DNA of 64,000 nt from Fodinibius roseus (GTDB taxonomy: Bacteria; Bacteroidota; Rhodothermia; Balneolales; Balneolaceae): contig NZ_FQUS01000007.1 in assembly GCF_900129315.1 (NCBI RefSeq), positions 62,001-126,000 of the forward strand, in the 5' to 3' direction. Positions 1 to 8,361 of the stretch are shown one piece after another. The notes beneath the pieces are model-generated. The model saw nothing but the letters and a program-made list of their open reading frames with translations. It was not told the origin of the DNA and did no database searches. Both the position numbers and the translations under genes were made by a program. Numbering within the stretch: the first letter of the stretch is position 1; every line of letters starts with the position of its first letter.

Positions 1-506
1 AGCATTGCTCTCTTACAGGTGGTTTTCTTGTATTCAGGCATACAGCAGAGCGCCATCATACAACACATATAAAGAGAGCAGAACATTCGCATCGTTTTCA
101 CTTTGTAATTATTTCGTTCATTCGCCCCTAACTTAAAAGTAGTATTGCAAAAAACAAAAATTTTTTATGGTTTTGTTTTAACGGTAAGAATCGTCTGTCC
201 CTTCTGTTCCTCCCGGTTAAAACCGTGACCGTCTTCCGGCAAAAAAAAGGAGATGAAACGCAGGACGTGCGGTAATGGCAGAGTAGCTGGTTTATTTATT
301 TTACTTAAAGAGGTCTTTGCAAAACCGTTATTTTGCCCCGTCTTGACATTGTCGCAATTTCAACATCCTCATATATTTTTTATACACACTGTGGTTTTGA
401 AATCGCTCAGGGGTTGGTATTGCCCCCCTGGCTTTTTAAAGCCCTCTTGATAGAGAGCCAGGACGCTTAATCAGGCACGGGAGACTACGGGATCAGTCAC
501 GCGGGA
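1..506. other. Intergenic region at window start
   Basis: No convincing gene. It holds one copy of the dispersed palindromic repeat (308-449). A 9-base inverted repeat (TGCTCTCTT at 6-14, AAGAGAGCA at 72-80) may belong to the control region of a gene outside the window. Just after the mrp stop codon (which lies on the minus strand) there is a short imperfect direct repeat of the form GGGA..CTACGGG at about 479-510. A 65-codon open frame at 253-450 runs through the repeat and is not supported as a gene. Confidence 0.6.
308..449 (+). repeat. Dispersed palindromic repeat, copy A
   Basis: About 140 bp with complementary ends: AAGAGGTCTTTGCAAAACC on the left pairs with GGCTTTTTAAAGCCCTCTT on the right. 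An inner arm pair, GCAATTTCAA (354-363) and TTGAAATCGC (397-406), encloses the conserved loop motif CATCCTCATATA. It shares the core TCTTTGCAAAACCGTT and the stretch TCAGGGGTTG with copy D at 63.1 kb. It lies downstream of mrp, whose transcript runs towards it. Confidence 0.8.
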
Positions 507-1679
507 CTACGGGCGAATTTTGATATCAATTTTTTCCGTCGGATCTTTCGATTGATTCCGGATCGCAAGCTGTTGAATCACATTATTGGAGAGCTCCACA
601 AAGGCCTGCGCCGACCGGGACTCGAGTCCCTCTTCCAGTACAATCGGCTTGCCGGCATCTCCGCTTTCACGGACGGCCTGCTCCAGCGGTATTTCGCCCA
701 GGAAGTTGGCTCCGATTCGCTCAGCAAGATCGCGGGCGCCGTGTTTGCCGAAGATATGATATTTTTTGCCGGGCCTGTCTTCGGGGATAAAATAGGCCAT
801 ATTTTCGACCAGTCCCAGGACCGGGACGTTTACTTTCTTAAACATGGCAACGCCTTTTCGAGCGTCATCCAGGGCCACCGTTTGCGGGGTGGAAACGATG
901 ACGGCTCCCGTCAGCGGAACGGTTTGTACCAGCGTCAGCTGGATATCGCCGGTTCCCGGGGGAAGGTCGAGCACGAGATAATCGAGTTCCCCCCATTCAA
1001 CTTCTTCCATAAACTGTTTGACTGCACTGGTGACCATCGGTCCCCGCCAGATCATGGCCTGGTCGGGGTCCACCAGCAGTCCCATCGACAGAAAGCGGAT
1101 GCCGTACTTCTTGAGAGGGATCAGCTTTTTCTGGGTCGTGATATTGGGACGCTCATGCGTATCCATCATCGTGGGGATACTGGGACCGTAGATGTCGGTA
1201 TCCAGCAGTCCCACCTTCGCCCCCGTGCGGGCCAGTCCGCAGGCCAGGTTAACCGCTACTGTAGATTTGCCAACTCCGCCCTTGCCGGAAGCAACGGCGA
1301 TTACATTTTTGACGCCGGAAAGCAGCTCCTCTTCCCCCTCATCTTTTTGTCGCTTCTTTTTTTTACGGTGTCCCTGGCCCGGAAAGGCCTGCTCCTCTCC
1401 CCGACCGTCTTCCCGGTCCCGGAATTTAGAGATATTGACCGCCGTGGTGACATCCAGCACGGCCCCTTCGTCCACATACGTGCGAATGGCTTCTTCGCAC
1501 TTTTCTTTGAGATGGGACTCCAGCTGGCTGTTTTTTTCGGGGAGATCGATCGTGAAGGTAATAAAGCTGTCTTGCACGATTAGATCTTCAATCATGTCGA
1601 GGGTGACGAGATCTTTCTCCATCTCGGGATGCATCACATGGGTCAGGGCCGTGCGTACTTGCTGCTTGTTAATCGGCAT
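507..1679 (-). CDS. mrp: Mrp/NBP35 (ApbC) family iron-sulfur cluster carrier ATPase
   Basis: Cytoplasmic P-loop ATPase that in this family carries and transfers Fe-S clusters to apoproteins. The N-terminal 90 residues resemble the MIP18/DUF59 domain. A charged K/R-rich linker leads to the ATPase domain, with the deviant Walker A GKGGVGKST near residue 132 and the family motifs DTDIYGPS, WRGPM and LPPGTGD. The start is placed at MPINKQQV; the open frame continues 21 codons further upstream, but that extension looks unlike the family. About 390 residues is normal for Bacteroidota Mrp. It is divergent from gcvT. I do not see the C-terminal CxxC pair found in some Mrp proteins, so cluster binding by this protein is inferred from the family only. 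Confidence 0.93.
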   Translation of the reverse strand: MPINKQQVRTALTHVMHPEMEKDLVTLDMIEDLIVQDSFITFTIDLPEKNSQLESHLKEKCEEAIRTYVDEGAVLDVTTAVNISKFRDREDGRGEEQAFPGQGHRKKKKRQKDEGEEELLSGVKNVIAVASGKGGVGKSTVAVNLACGLARTGAKVGLLDTDIYGPSIPTMMDTHERPNITTQKKLIPLKKYGIRFLSMGLLVDPDQAMIWRGPMVTSAVKQFMEEVEWGELDYLVLDLPPGTGDIQLTLVQTVPLTGAVIVSTPQTVALDDARKGVAMFKKVNVPVLGLVENMAYFIPEDRPGKKYHIFGKHGARDLAERIGANFLGEIPLEQAVRESGDAGKPIVLEEGLESRSAQAFVELSNNVIQQLAIRNQSKDPTEKIDIKIRP

Positions 1680-2073
1680 GTTAAAAAAAGGTTGGTTTAA
1701 GCTCGCTAAAATTAGTTTTATAAGATAAGGATTTATATCCACATGCTAAACGTATTCACCCGTCTTTCTCACACATAAAAATTCAGGCTGAGCAATCCGG
1801 GCTAATACCTGAAGAATTCATTCTTCATTCTATTCAGAAATGCGTATTTTATGCAACTGAAATTATGAATAGCCCCAAAGCCGGATATTCAGATAAAAAT
1901 ATTTTCCTCCTGGAAAACCCGGTATCGGATCTGTCCGGGTTGTTTATGGGTTGTGGTCGTTATTACATTTGATAAGAGGTGGCAAGAAAGTTAAAACTGA
2001 CAGCTCATTAAATTCCGGCTCACAGGAAGCACAACAGGTCCGCAATGAGCAAACGGTAATTAAACAACAGGCC
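1680..2073. other. Divergent mrp/gcvT intergenic region
   Basis: About 390 bp between divergent genes, expected to hold both promoters. I see no clear riboswitch here; in particular I could not recognise a glycine aptamer upstream of gcvT. The gcvT frame stays open back to 1951, but that 41-residue extension has no family resemblance and is treated as untranslated. Confidence 0.5.
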
Positions 2074-3171
2074 ATGCTGAAACGAACACCCTTTTATAAA
2101 CTCCATGAGGAAGCGGGAGCAAAGCTTATTGATTTTGGCGGCTTTGACATGCCCGTGCAGTACGAGAGTATCCGCAAAGAACATAAGGCTGTTCGCAATG
2201 CGGTAGGGATGTTTGACGTATCACATATGGGCGAATTCCTTATCACGGGCCAGGAGGCCCTGCCGTTGATTCAGCATGTGACGATTAATGATGCCTCTGC
2301 CCTGAAGCCCGGGAAAGCGCAGTATTCGGCCATGTGCTACGAAGATGGAGGTATTGTCGACGATTTGCTGGTATATATGCTGGGGGAGCATGAGTATATG
2401 CTGGTGGTTAATGCCTCGAATATTGAAAAAGATTTTGAATGGATAGCCAGGCACAATTCGTTTGAGGCCGAGTTGCAAAACCGATCGGATCGTACCTGTT
2501 TACTGGCGGTACAGGGACCAAAATCGGTGGAAACCCTGCAAAAACTCACCGAAACCAACCTCTCCGGCATTACGTCTTATACATTTGAGACCGGCACGCT
2601 GGCAAATTGCGACGAAATGATCCTTTCGGCGACCGGCTATACGGGAGAAGAGGGATTTGAGCTCTACTTTAATAAGGATCAGTCGTCCCCCGAGGGCGTA
2701 TGGCAGGCTATAATGGATGCCGGCGCGGACTTTGGTATCGAGCCCTGCGGACTCGGGGCCCGTGATACGCTGCGCCTCGAGATGGGTTTTGCCCTTTATG
2801 GGAATGATATTACCGAAGATACGCATCCTCTCGAAGCGCGAATGGGCTGGCTTACCAAGCTGGAGAAAGATAACTTTATTGGAAAGGATGCGCTTGTGGA
2901 AGCGAAGGAGAAGGGGCCGGACCGGCAGTTAGTGGGGTTTGTCATTGAGGATAAGCGAGCGATCCCCCGATCCGGATACGACCTGTTCGATGAAGAGGAT
3001 AACGAAATCGGTTTTGTAACCAGCGGTACCCGGTCCATTACGCTGGACAAGAATATCGGGATGGGCTACGTGAGCAGGGAGTTTAGCGGGGAAGGTTGTA
3101 CGGTTCATGTAGATATTCGGAACAGGAAGGCCCGGGCTGTCATACAAAAACCCCCTTTTATAGAAAGATAG
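2074..3171 (+). CDS. gcvT: Glycine cleavage system T protein (aminomethyltransferase)
   Basis: Transfers the methylene group from the aminomethyl-lipoyl H protein to tetrahydrofolate, releasing ammonia, in glycine breakdown. The start at [18 protein letters not shown] matches the usual family N-terminus. Recognisable stretches are [10 protein letters not shown] (near residue 47), the [19 protein letters not shown] region, [15 protein letters not shown] and the C-terminal GYVSREF. About 365 residues is the usual length for GcvT rather than for the longer sarcosine dehydrogenase relatives. The P and H proteins are not in the window, so the system is dispersed. The gene ends 37 bp before comB and may be cotranscribed with it. 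Confidence 0.95.
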   Translation: MLKRTPFYKLHEEAGAKLIDFGGFDMPVQYESIRKEHKAVRNAVGMFDVSHMGEFLITGQEALPLIQHVTINDASALKPGKAQYSAMCYEDGGIVDDLLVYMLGEHEYMLVVNASNIEKDFEWIARHNSFEAELQNRSDRTCLLAVQGPKSVETLQKLTETNLSGITSYTFETGTLANCDEMILSATGYTGEEGFELYFNKDQSSPEGVWQAIMDAGADFGIEPCGLGARDTLRLEMGFALYGNDITEDTHPLEARMGWLTKLEKDNFIGKDALVEAKEKGPDRQLVGFVIEDKRAIPRSGYDLFDEEDNEIGFVTSGTRSITLDKNIGMGYVSREFSGEGCTVHVDIRNRKARAVIQKPPFIER

Positions 3172-3208
3172 TTTCTTAAGAAGCAGATAAGCATTAACGG
3201 TTAATGTA

Positions 3209-3964
3209 ATGAGTCACGAATTCATGAATAACAAGATTGACGTTTTTATATCATCCCAATCATTTCAAGAGGAAGAACTGAGAGACAAAACAGCGGTTGT
3301 GGTTGATGTGTTGCGGGCAAGCTCTACCATGATTACCGCCCTGCATAACAGGGCCAAGGGTGTAATTCCGGTTGCGGATATGGGGGATGCCAGCAAGATT
3401 TCCCAAAATCTCGACTCCCCTCACTACTTGTTATGCGGAGAAAAGGACGGGGTTAAAATTGAAGGCTATGACCTGGGAAACTCTCCCCTCGACTACGACG
3501 GGGAAAAGGTAGAAGATAAGACGATTATTTTAAATACGACGAACGGGACCAAGGCGATCAAACGTGCGGGCCTGGCAGACAGGGTTCTAATCGGTTCCTT
3601 TCTTAACTTGCGTACACTGATAACGGATCTTGAGAAAGTGGAAACGGATATTGTCCTGGTCTGTGCGGGATGGAAGGGTCGCCTGGCACTTGAGGATTTA
3701 CTTTGTGCTGGAAATATTATTTACGAACTTACAGACGGAATATTACCCCATAATGTGCAAGACGGGGCCAAGGTAGCTTTTGGTCTTTATGAGAAATTTG
3801 GTGATGATATAGAACAGGCAGTCAAGACCTCAAATTATGCCGTTCGGTTAAAAGATCTCGTAAGCGAAGAAGATATTGCTTATTGTTGCCAGCGCAATAA
3901 GATGCAGGTACTGCCAGTAATGAAAGAAGGTATTATTTCGGATTTCTATGGCAAAGAAAAATAG
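3209..3964 (+). CDS. comB: ComB family 2-phosphosulfolactate phosphatase
   Basis: Member of the ComB family, named for hydrolysis of 2-phosphosulfolactate to sulfolactate in coenzyme M synthesis; in bacteria the physiological substrate is often unknown. Family signatures include VVVDVLRASSTM near residue 31, the GEKDGVKIEGYDLGNSP segment, ILNTTNGTKA and the CAGWKGRLALEDLLCAG block near residue 151. A second ATG five codons in (3224) is an alternative start. The last 17 bases overlap ftsK, suggesting translational coupling. No other sulfolactate or coenzyme M gene is visible, so the role here is open. Confidence 0.9.
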   Translation: MSHEFMNNKIDVFISSQSFQEEELRDKTAVVVDVLRASSTMITALHNRAKGVIPVADMGDASKISQNLDSPHYLLCGEKDGVKIEGYDLGNSPLDYDGEKVEDKTIILNTTNGTKAIKRAGLADRVLIGSFLNLRTLITDLEKVETDIVLVCAGWKGRLALEDLLCAGNIIYELTDGILPHNVQDGAKVAFGLYEKFGDDIEQAVKTSNYAVRLKDLVSEEDIAYCCQRNKMQVLPVMKEGIISDFYGKEK

Positions 3965-6506
3965 TTCCGGCAGGTTTCTGGGAGGACTTACGGAATCCCG
4001 GAAAATGGAGATTATTGGTATTTTGGTGATGGCCCTCGGCGGCCTGATAGGGCTCAGTATATTAAGTTATCATGCCTCCGATTATAATCTCATTCAGTCG
4101 CTCTCGACCGATAACCTGTTTAGTGTTGACCGGGGACCCGCCCTGCGTATTCAAAATGGGCTTGGTGTGGTGGGAGCCTACCTGGCGCATTTTTTTGTGT
4201 ATAGGCTTTTCGGCTATATGAGCCTTTTCATCCCTGTTATCATTCTGTCCTATGGCTGGGTTATCTTTCGGAATCATGATGCCGGTCAGCTGCTCTGGCC
4301 CACCGCCTACGGCATTTGGAGCATGGTTCTCTTATCCACAATCCTGGGGTGGTTTAATGCGGAATATGACTGGTACTCTTCGGTATGGAATGGATCCGCC
4401 GGCATTGCCACGGCGCGGGTGTTACAAAATATAACCGGGATCGGATCGATTATTATCCTGGCCGTCCTGTTGGTAACCACGGTTCTGGCGCTGCTGGACC
4501 GGGACCTGCAGACGACCGTGGATACGGTCAAGGGATGGTTCTCGGATATCAGAGCGTCGTTTGCGGACTGGCAGGAAGAGCGGCAGGCTCAAAAAAAGAA
4601 CAAACAGCGGCAACGTGAAACGGAAGCCCAGCAGGCGAAGGTTCAACAACAGCAACAGGCTGAGCAGCAAATGCGCAGGCAATCCCAATCCCAATCAGGG
4701 TCCCCGTCGCGATCCCCCCGGCAGTCTGCTCCCTCATCTGACAGGGAGACCGGCAGGAAAGGCCCGCCCGAATCAACTTCGATTGATGAAATTGTAGAAC
4801 GATCACAGCAGCAGGATCGCGAGCGTATACGGCGTGAGCAGCAGGAGGTGCAGTCGCTGGACCAGCGTCCCCGCGCCGATATAGAAAAAAAACAGATTGT
4901 CGAAGATCATGAGGATGATGTCGATATCTCAGTATATGTGGGCGAAGGAGATGAAGAGGCGGGAGACCGGGAACTCGATCGCCAGAATAAGGACAAGGCC
5001 CGGGAAGTGCCCAGGGTTAAATACAAGTTTCCCACGGTGAAGCTGCTGGATTCCCCGCCCAACGAAGGCAATGAAGTGGATCTCAACGAGATCAAAGAGA
5101 ATAAACGCATCATCCTGGATAAGCTGAAGCGCCATAAGATAGAGATCCGCAGCATTAATGCCATTGTGGGTCCCACCGTCACGCTTTACGAGCTCGACCC
5201 GGCTCCCGATGTGAAGATCAGCAAGATCGAGAGCTATGCCAATGATCTGAAGATGGCGACCGCTGCCAGGGGCCTGCGTATTATGGCCCCCATTCCAGGA
5301 CGCTCGGCGGTTGGTATTGAAGTGCCCAACGGCAAGCGCGAGATTGTGTATATCAAGTCGGTCATCAATACGAAGAAATTTGTGGAAAGTGACTATGAGC
5401 TGCCGCTGGCGTTCGGAAAAACCATCGAAAATGAAGTTTTTATGGTCGATCTCACCCGGATGCCGCACCTGCTGATTGCCGGAGCCACCGGATCCGGTAA
5501 GACGGTGGGGATTAATACGATCATCACCTGCCTGTTGTACAAGTGTCACCCGGATAATCTGAAGTTCGTGATGATTGATCCGAAAAAGATCGAATTGTCG
5601 CTCTACCAGAAGATCGAGGACCACTTCCTGGCGACTATACCGGGTACCGAAGATCCCATTGTCACGGATACCGCCAAAGCCCAGGAAACGCTGGAAAGCC
5701 TTACCATGGAGATGGATGAGCGGTATGACCTGCTGAAAGAGGGGATGGTTCGGGATATCCGATCGTATAACAAAAAATTTGATAACGGCGAGCTGGATGA
5801 AGAGGAAGGGCACCGCCATCTGCCATATATCGTCGTGCTGGTCGATGAGCTGGCCGACCTGATGATGACGGCCGGTAAGCAGATTGAAGAACCGATCGCG
5901 CGGCTGGCCCAGCTGGCGCGGGCGGTAGGCATCCACCTGGTGGTGGCCACCCAGCGACCCTCGGTCAATGTCATTACCGGGACCATCAAAGCTAACTTTC
6001 CCGCACGAATTGCGTACCAGGTGGCTTCCAAAGTGGATTCGAGAACGATCCTGGATACCGGCGGGGCCGACCAGCTGATCGGCAGCGGCGATATGCTGTT
6101 TACCAACGGCGGGGGCATGACCCGCATCCAGAACGCTTTTGTATCGACCGAAGAGGTGGAAGAGATCACCGGGTTTATCGGAAACCAGCGCGGGTATAAT
6201 AAAAAGTACGAGCTACCAGTTATCCAAGAAGAATCTTCCAGTGGTGATATCCCCGATCCGCTGGAGGATATCGATGAGCTGTTTGAGGCGGCTGCAAAGA
6301 TTATTGTCCTGCACCAGCAGGGTTCGGTGTCGCTGCTGCAGCGCAAGCTGAAAATCGGCTATAACCGGGCTGGGCGTATTATCGACCAGTTGTTTAATGC
6401 TGGTGTCGTCGGACCCTATCAGGGCAGCACGGCACGCGACGTACTGGTAGAAGATGAAGAAGAATTAGAACAATTATTAGATGAATTGGACGAATTCAAT
6501 CGCTAA
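3948..6506 (+). CDS. ftsK: DNA translocase FtsK/SpoIIIE
   Basis: Septum-anchored motor that pumps chromosomal DNA during division and helps resolve dimers. About four membrane segments lie in residues 20-185, followed by a low-complexity Q/R/S- and D/E-rich linker (about 200-370). The motor follows, with Walker A GATGSGKT at about 512-519 and Walker B VVLVDELADLMM near 628. The C-terminal gamma winged helix spans roughly 775-835 (HQQGSVSLLQRKLKIGYNRA region). 852 residues is typical for Bacteroidota. It starts inside comB and its end overlaps lolA by 26 bases, so all three genes are probably read from one mRNA. Confidence 0.97.
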   Translation: MAKKNSSGRFLGGLTESRKMEIIGILVMALGGLIGLSILSYHASDYNLIQSLSTDNLFSVDRGPALRIQNGLGVVGAYLAHFFVYRLFGYMSLFIPVIILSYGWVIFRNHDAGQLLWPTAYGIWSMVLLSTILGWFNAEYDWYSSVWNGSAGIATARVLQNITGIGSIIILAVLLVTTVLALLDRDLQTTVDTVKGWFSDIRASFADWQEERQAQKKNKQRQRETEAQQAKVQQQQQAEQQMRRQSQSQSGSPSRSPRQSAPSSDRETGRKGPPESTSIDEIVERSQQQDRERIRREQQEVQSLDQRPRADIEKKQIVEDHEDDVDISVYVGEGDEEAGDRELDRQNKDKAREVPRVKYKFPTVKLLDSPPNEGNEVDLNEIKENKRIILDKLKRHKIEIRSINAIVGPTVTLYELDPAPDVKISKIESYANDLKMATAARGLRIMAPIPGRSAVGIEVPNGKREIVYIKSVINTKKFVESDYELPLAFGKTIENEVFMVDLTRMPHLLIAGATGSGKTVGINTIITCLLYKCHPDNLKFVMIDPKKIELSLYQKIEDHFLATIPGTEDPIVTDTAKAQETLESLTMEMDERYDLLKEGMVRDIRSYNKKFDNGELDEEEGHRHLPYIVVLVDELADLMMTAGKQIEEPIARLAQLARAVGIHLVVATQRPSVNVITGTIKANFPARIAYQVASKVDSRTILDTGGADQLIGSGDMLFTNGGGMTRIQNAFVSTEEVEEITGFIGNQRGYNKKYELPVIQEESSSGDIPDPLEDIDELFEAAAKIIVLHQQGSVSLLQRKLKIGYNRAGRIIDQLFNAGVVGPYQGSTARDVLVEDEEELEQLLDELDEFNR

Positions 6507-7116
6507 CCTCTTACGGGTATTAGCCTGTACGATCTTTTTGTTAGGTGTCACGAAGCCCCTTCTTGCCCAGGAGAACCCGTTTTCACAGCTGAAAGAGAAG
6601 TTTGAAAACGGTCAAATTTTTTCGGCCGACTTTCAACACCGGTCCGTAGACTCCTATACCGGGGATACCGTATCCAGCGACGGATGGATATGGGTGGGCC
6701 GTGAGCAGTACAAGGTACGGGCCGATCATCAGTCGGTGGTAGTGAACGGAAAAACCTCCATGGTCTATGATAACAACCGGAACCGGGTTATCATTAGCAC
6801 ATATGAGCCATCGGAAGATGATTTTGCTCCCTCGCGCATTCTCAACGGCATAGATTCAACGTTCTCCGTGGAGGCCGAGGAGCGCCGCGAGGACCAGTTT
6901 TATATTCGATTGACCTCTGACGATACTTTTGCTATCTACAAAAAGGTAGAGATTTTTCTTTCCAGCGACCTTATACCTCTTAAAATTCGGGCCGTAGATC
7001 CGGTGGATAATGTTATAACGACGCAATTTAATGACGGAAAATTTGTTCCGGCCAGGCAAGAGATGTTTCATCTCGATTACCCGGAAGGAGCCGAAGTTGT
7101 TGATATGCGGAACTAA
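6481..7116 (+). CDS. lolA: LolA-like outer-membrane lipoprotein carrier
   Basis: Periplasmic chaperone that shuttles lipoproteins from the inner membrane to the outer-membrane receptor. A signal peptide ends near ...KPLLAQ (residue 30). The rest matches the LolA pattern: an early FSADFQHRSVDSYTGDTVSSDG segment, a WVGREQYKV strand, and ILNGIDSTFSV followed by late strands where the DLIPLKIRAVD segment replaces the usual DxxxxxP motif. It starts 26 bases before the ftsK stop; ftsK-lolA adjacency is common in bacteria, which supports the call. Lipoproteins elsewhere in the window (SusD, DUF4843, PKD-like, metzincin) are the kind of clients it would serve. Confidence 0.88.
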   Translation: MNWTNSIANLLRVLACTIFLLGVTKPLLAQENPFSQLKEKFENGQIFSADFQHRSVDSYTGDTVSSDGWIWVGREQYKVRADHQSVVVNGKTSMVYDNNRNRVIISTYEPSEDDFAPSRILNGIDSTFSVEAEERREDQFYIRLTSDDTFAIYKKVEIFLSSDLIPLKIRAVDPVDNVITTQFNDGKFVPARQEMFHLDYPEGAEVVDMRN

Positions 7117-7171
7117 TAGGATGGGATCACATTAATTGCTAAAACCAGTGGAAAATTCGGCTTAATCCATT

Positions 7172-8203
7172 ATGCTTAAACGTTTTTTGAAAATTGCTCT
7201 TGCCCTGATGCTGGGAGCCGTATTTCTGTGGCTGGCGTTTCGCAATGTCCGCCTGCAGGAGGTTTGGGATTATACCAAGAATATCCAGTTCGGGTGGGTT
7301 TTGCCGTTTGCGATAGCAGCGTTTTGCAGCCATGTATTTCGCGCGGAGCGCTGGCGGCTGCTTATTGAACATGACAAGAAAGGGCTGGATAGTTCCACGC
7401 TTATCTCGGGAGTGCTGGTAGGCTATCTGATGAACCTGGTAGGTCCGAGGCTGGGCGAGGTTTCCCGTCCGATGTATGTGGCCAGAAAAGAGGGATTAAG
7501 CACCTCCAAGCTGATCGGGACCATTGTGTTGGAACGCATTGTGGATGTGATGGTCATGTTTTTTCTGATGGCCGTTGTCTCGGTATATATTATCGCCGAT
7601 CTCGCCCTACTGAAACAGATTTTCGGCGATGACACCATCAACTTTCTGACCAATGAATCCAGCTTGTTGACCTACGGGTGGACCATCCTGCTTTTAGGTA
7701 TTGTTGCTTTTATCGGCTACCTGCTGATCCGGGTTATCATATACCTGGGCAGGAAGTCGCCCCTGCTGCAAGGCTGGATTGATCGGGTCAGAGATGCGCT
7801 CGTGATGTTTAAAAATGGCATCCTTTCGGCGCGCAAGGTAGAGCGCTGGTGGCTTTTCATGCTTTATACGGCCCTTATCTGGTTTTGTTATACCCTGATG
7901 ACCTACATCCCGTTCTGGATGTTCGATATGCAGGAGGCCTACCAGCTGGATATGCTGGATGCACTGGTGATTACGGTTATTTCCGCCATCGGCATTGCAA
8001 TTCCCTCGCCCGGGGGACTGGGTACCTATCACTATTTTGTCAAGCAATCGCTGCTGGTGCTGTTTGCCGTCCCGGCGGTCACCGGCATCGCCTACGCAAC
8101 GGTTACGCACGCCGGGATGGTTATTTTTGTGGCCTGTATCACGCCTATTGTACTATTTATCGATAAACTTCGTTCAACTAAAGCGGGTAAACCGGTGGTG
8201 TGA
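7172..8203 (+). CDS. Lysylphosphatidylglycerol synthase/AglD-type membrane protein (UPF0104, flippase-like)
   Basis: Polytopic inner-membrane protein of 343 residues with about eight hydrophobic segments and no soluble catalytic domain. It matches the integral-membrane part of the AglD/MprF (lysylphosphatidylglycerol synthase TM) family; signature-like stretches are RAERWRLL near residue 51, VGYLMNLVGPRLGEVSRP and the PSPGGLGTYHYFV loop near residue 275. Family members act in lipid or glycolipid translocation or modification; no substrate can be assigned. It begins 55 bp after lolA. A hairpin overlapping its stop codon may terminate the transcript. Confidence 0.82.
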   Translation: MLKRFLKIALALMLGAVFLWLAFRNVRLQEVWDYTKNIQFGWVLPFAIAAFCSHVFRAERWRLLIEHDKKGLDSSTLISGVLVGYLMNLVGPRLGEVSRPMYVARKEGLSTSKLIGTIVLERIVDVMVMFFLMAVVSVYIIADLALLKQIFGDDTINFLTNESSLLTYGWTILLLGIVAFIGYLLIRVIIYLGRKSPLLQGWIDRVRDALVMFKNGILSARKVERWWLFMLYTALIWFCYTLMTYIPFWMFDMQEAYQLDMLDALVITVISAIGIAIPSPGGLGTYHYFVKQSLLVLFAVPAVTGIAYATVTHAGMVIFVACITPIVLFIDKLRSTKAGKPVV

Positions 8204-8225
8204 CCGCCGGTAAATTATTATTTTT
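8191..8225 (+). terminator. Probable intrinsic terminator after the AglD-like gene
   Basis: ACCGGTGGT (8191-8199) pairs with ACCGCCGGT (8203-8211) through a three-base loop, with one G-U pair. It is followed by AAATTATTATTTTTG. The hairpin spans the TGA stop codon of the upstream gene. The T tract is interrupted, so efficiency is uncertain. Confidence 0.5.
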
Positions 8226-8361
8226 GTACTTTAGTCGAAACAGAAGAGCCTCAGGCAGGTATAAACGTCCGGCAATTGGGCATTAATGGTTGCTAAAAAA
8301 TTAGTACATTAAAACTGATTTTCATCGGCATTCAGCCTTTACTGAAATTATCCAACAACCC

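Noticed and set aside
253-450. 65-codon open frame at the window start
   Set aside because: It lies over repeat copy A. A similar peptide (FAKP..., HPH...) is open in copy D at 63017-63367 and the start of it in copy B, so the resemblance comes from the repeat, not a gene family.
552-1583. 343-codon open frame antisense to mrp
   Set aside because: Shadow of the mrp gene; composition and lack of motifs show no independent gene.
1951-2073. N-terminal extension of gcvT
   Set aside because: The frame is open, but the family start [15 protein letters not shown] is at 2074 and the extension is unlike any T protein.
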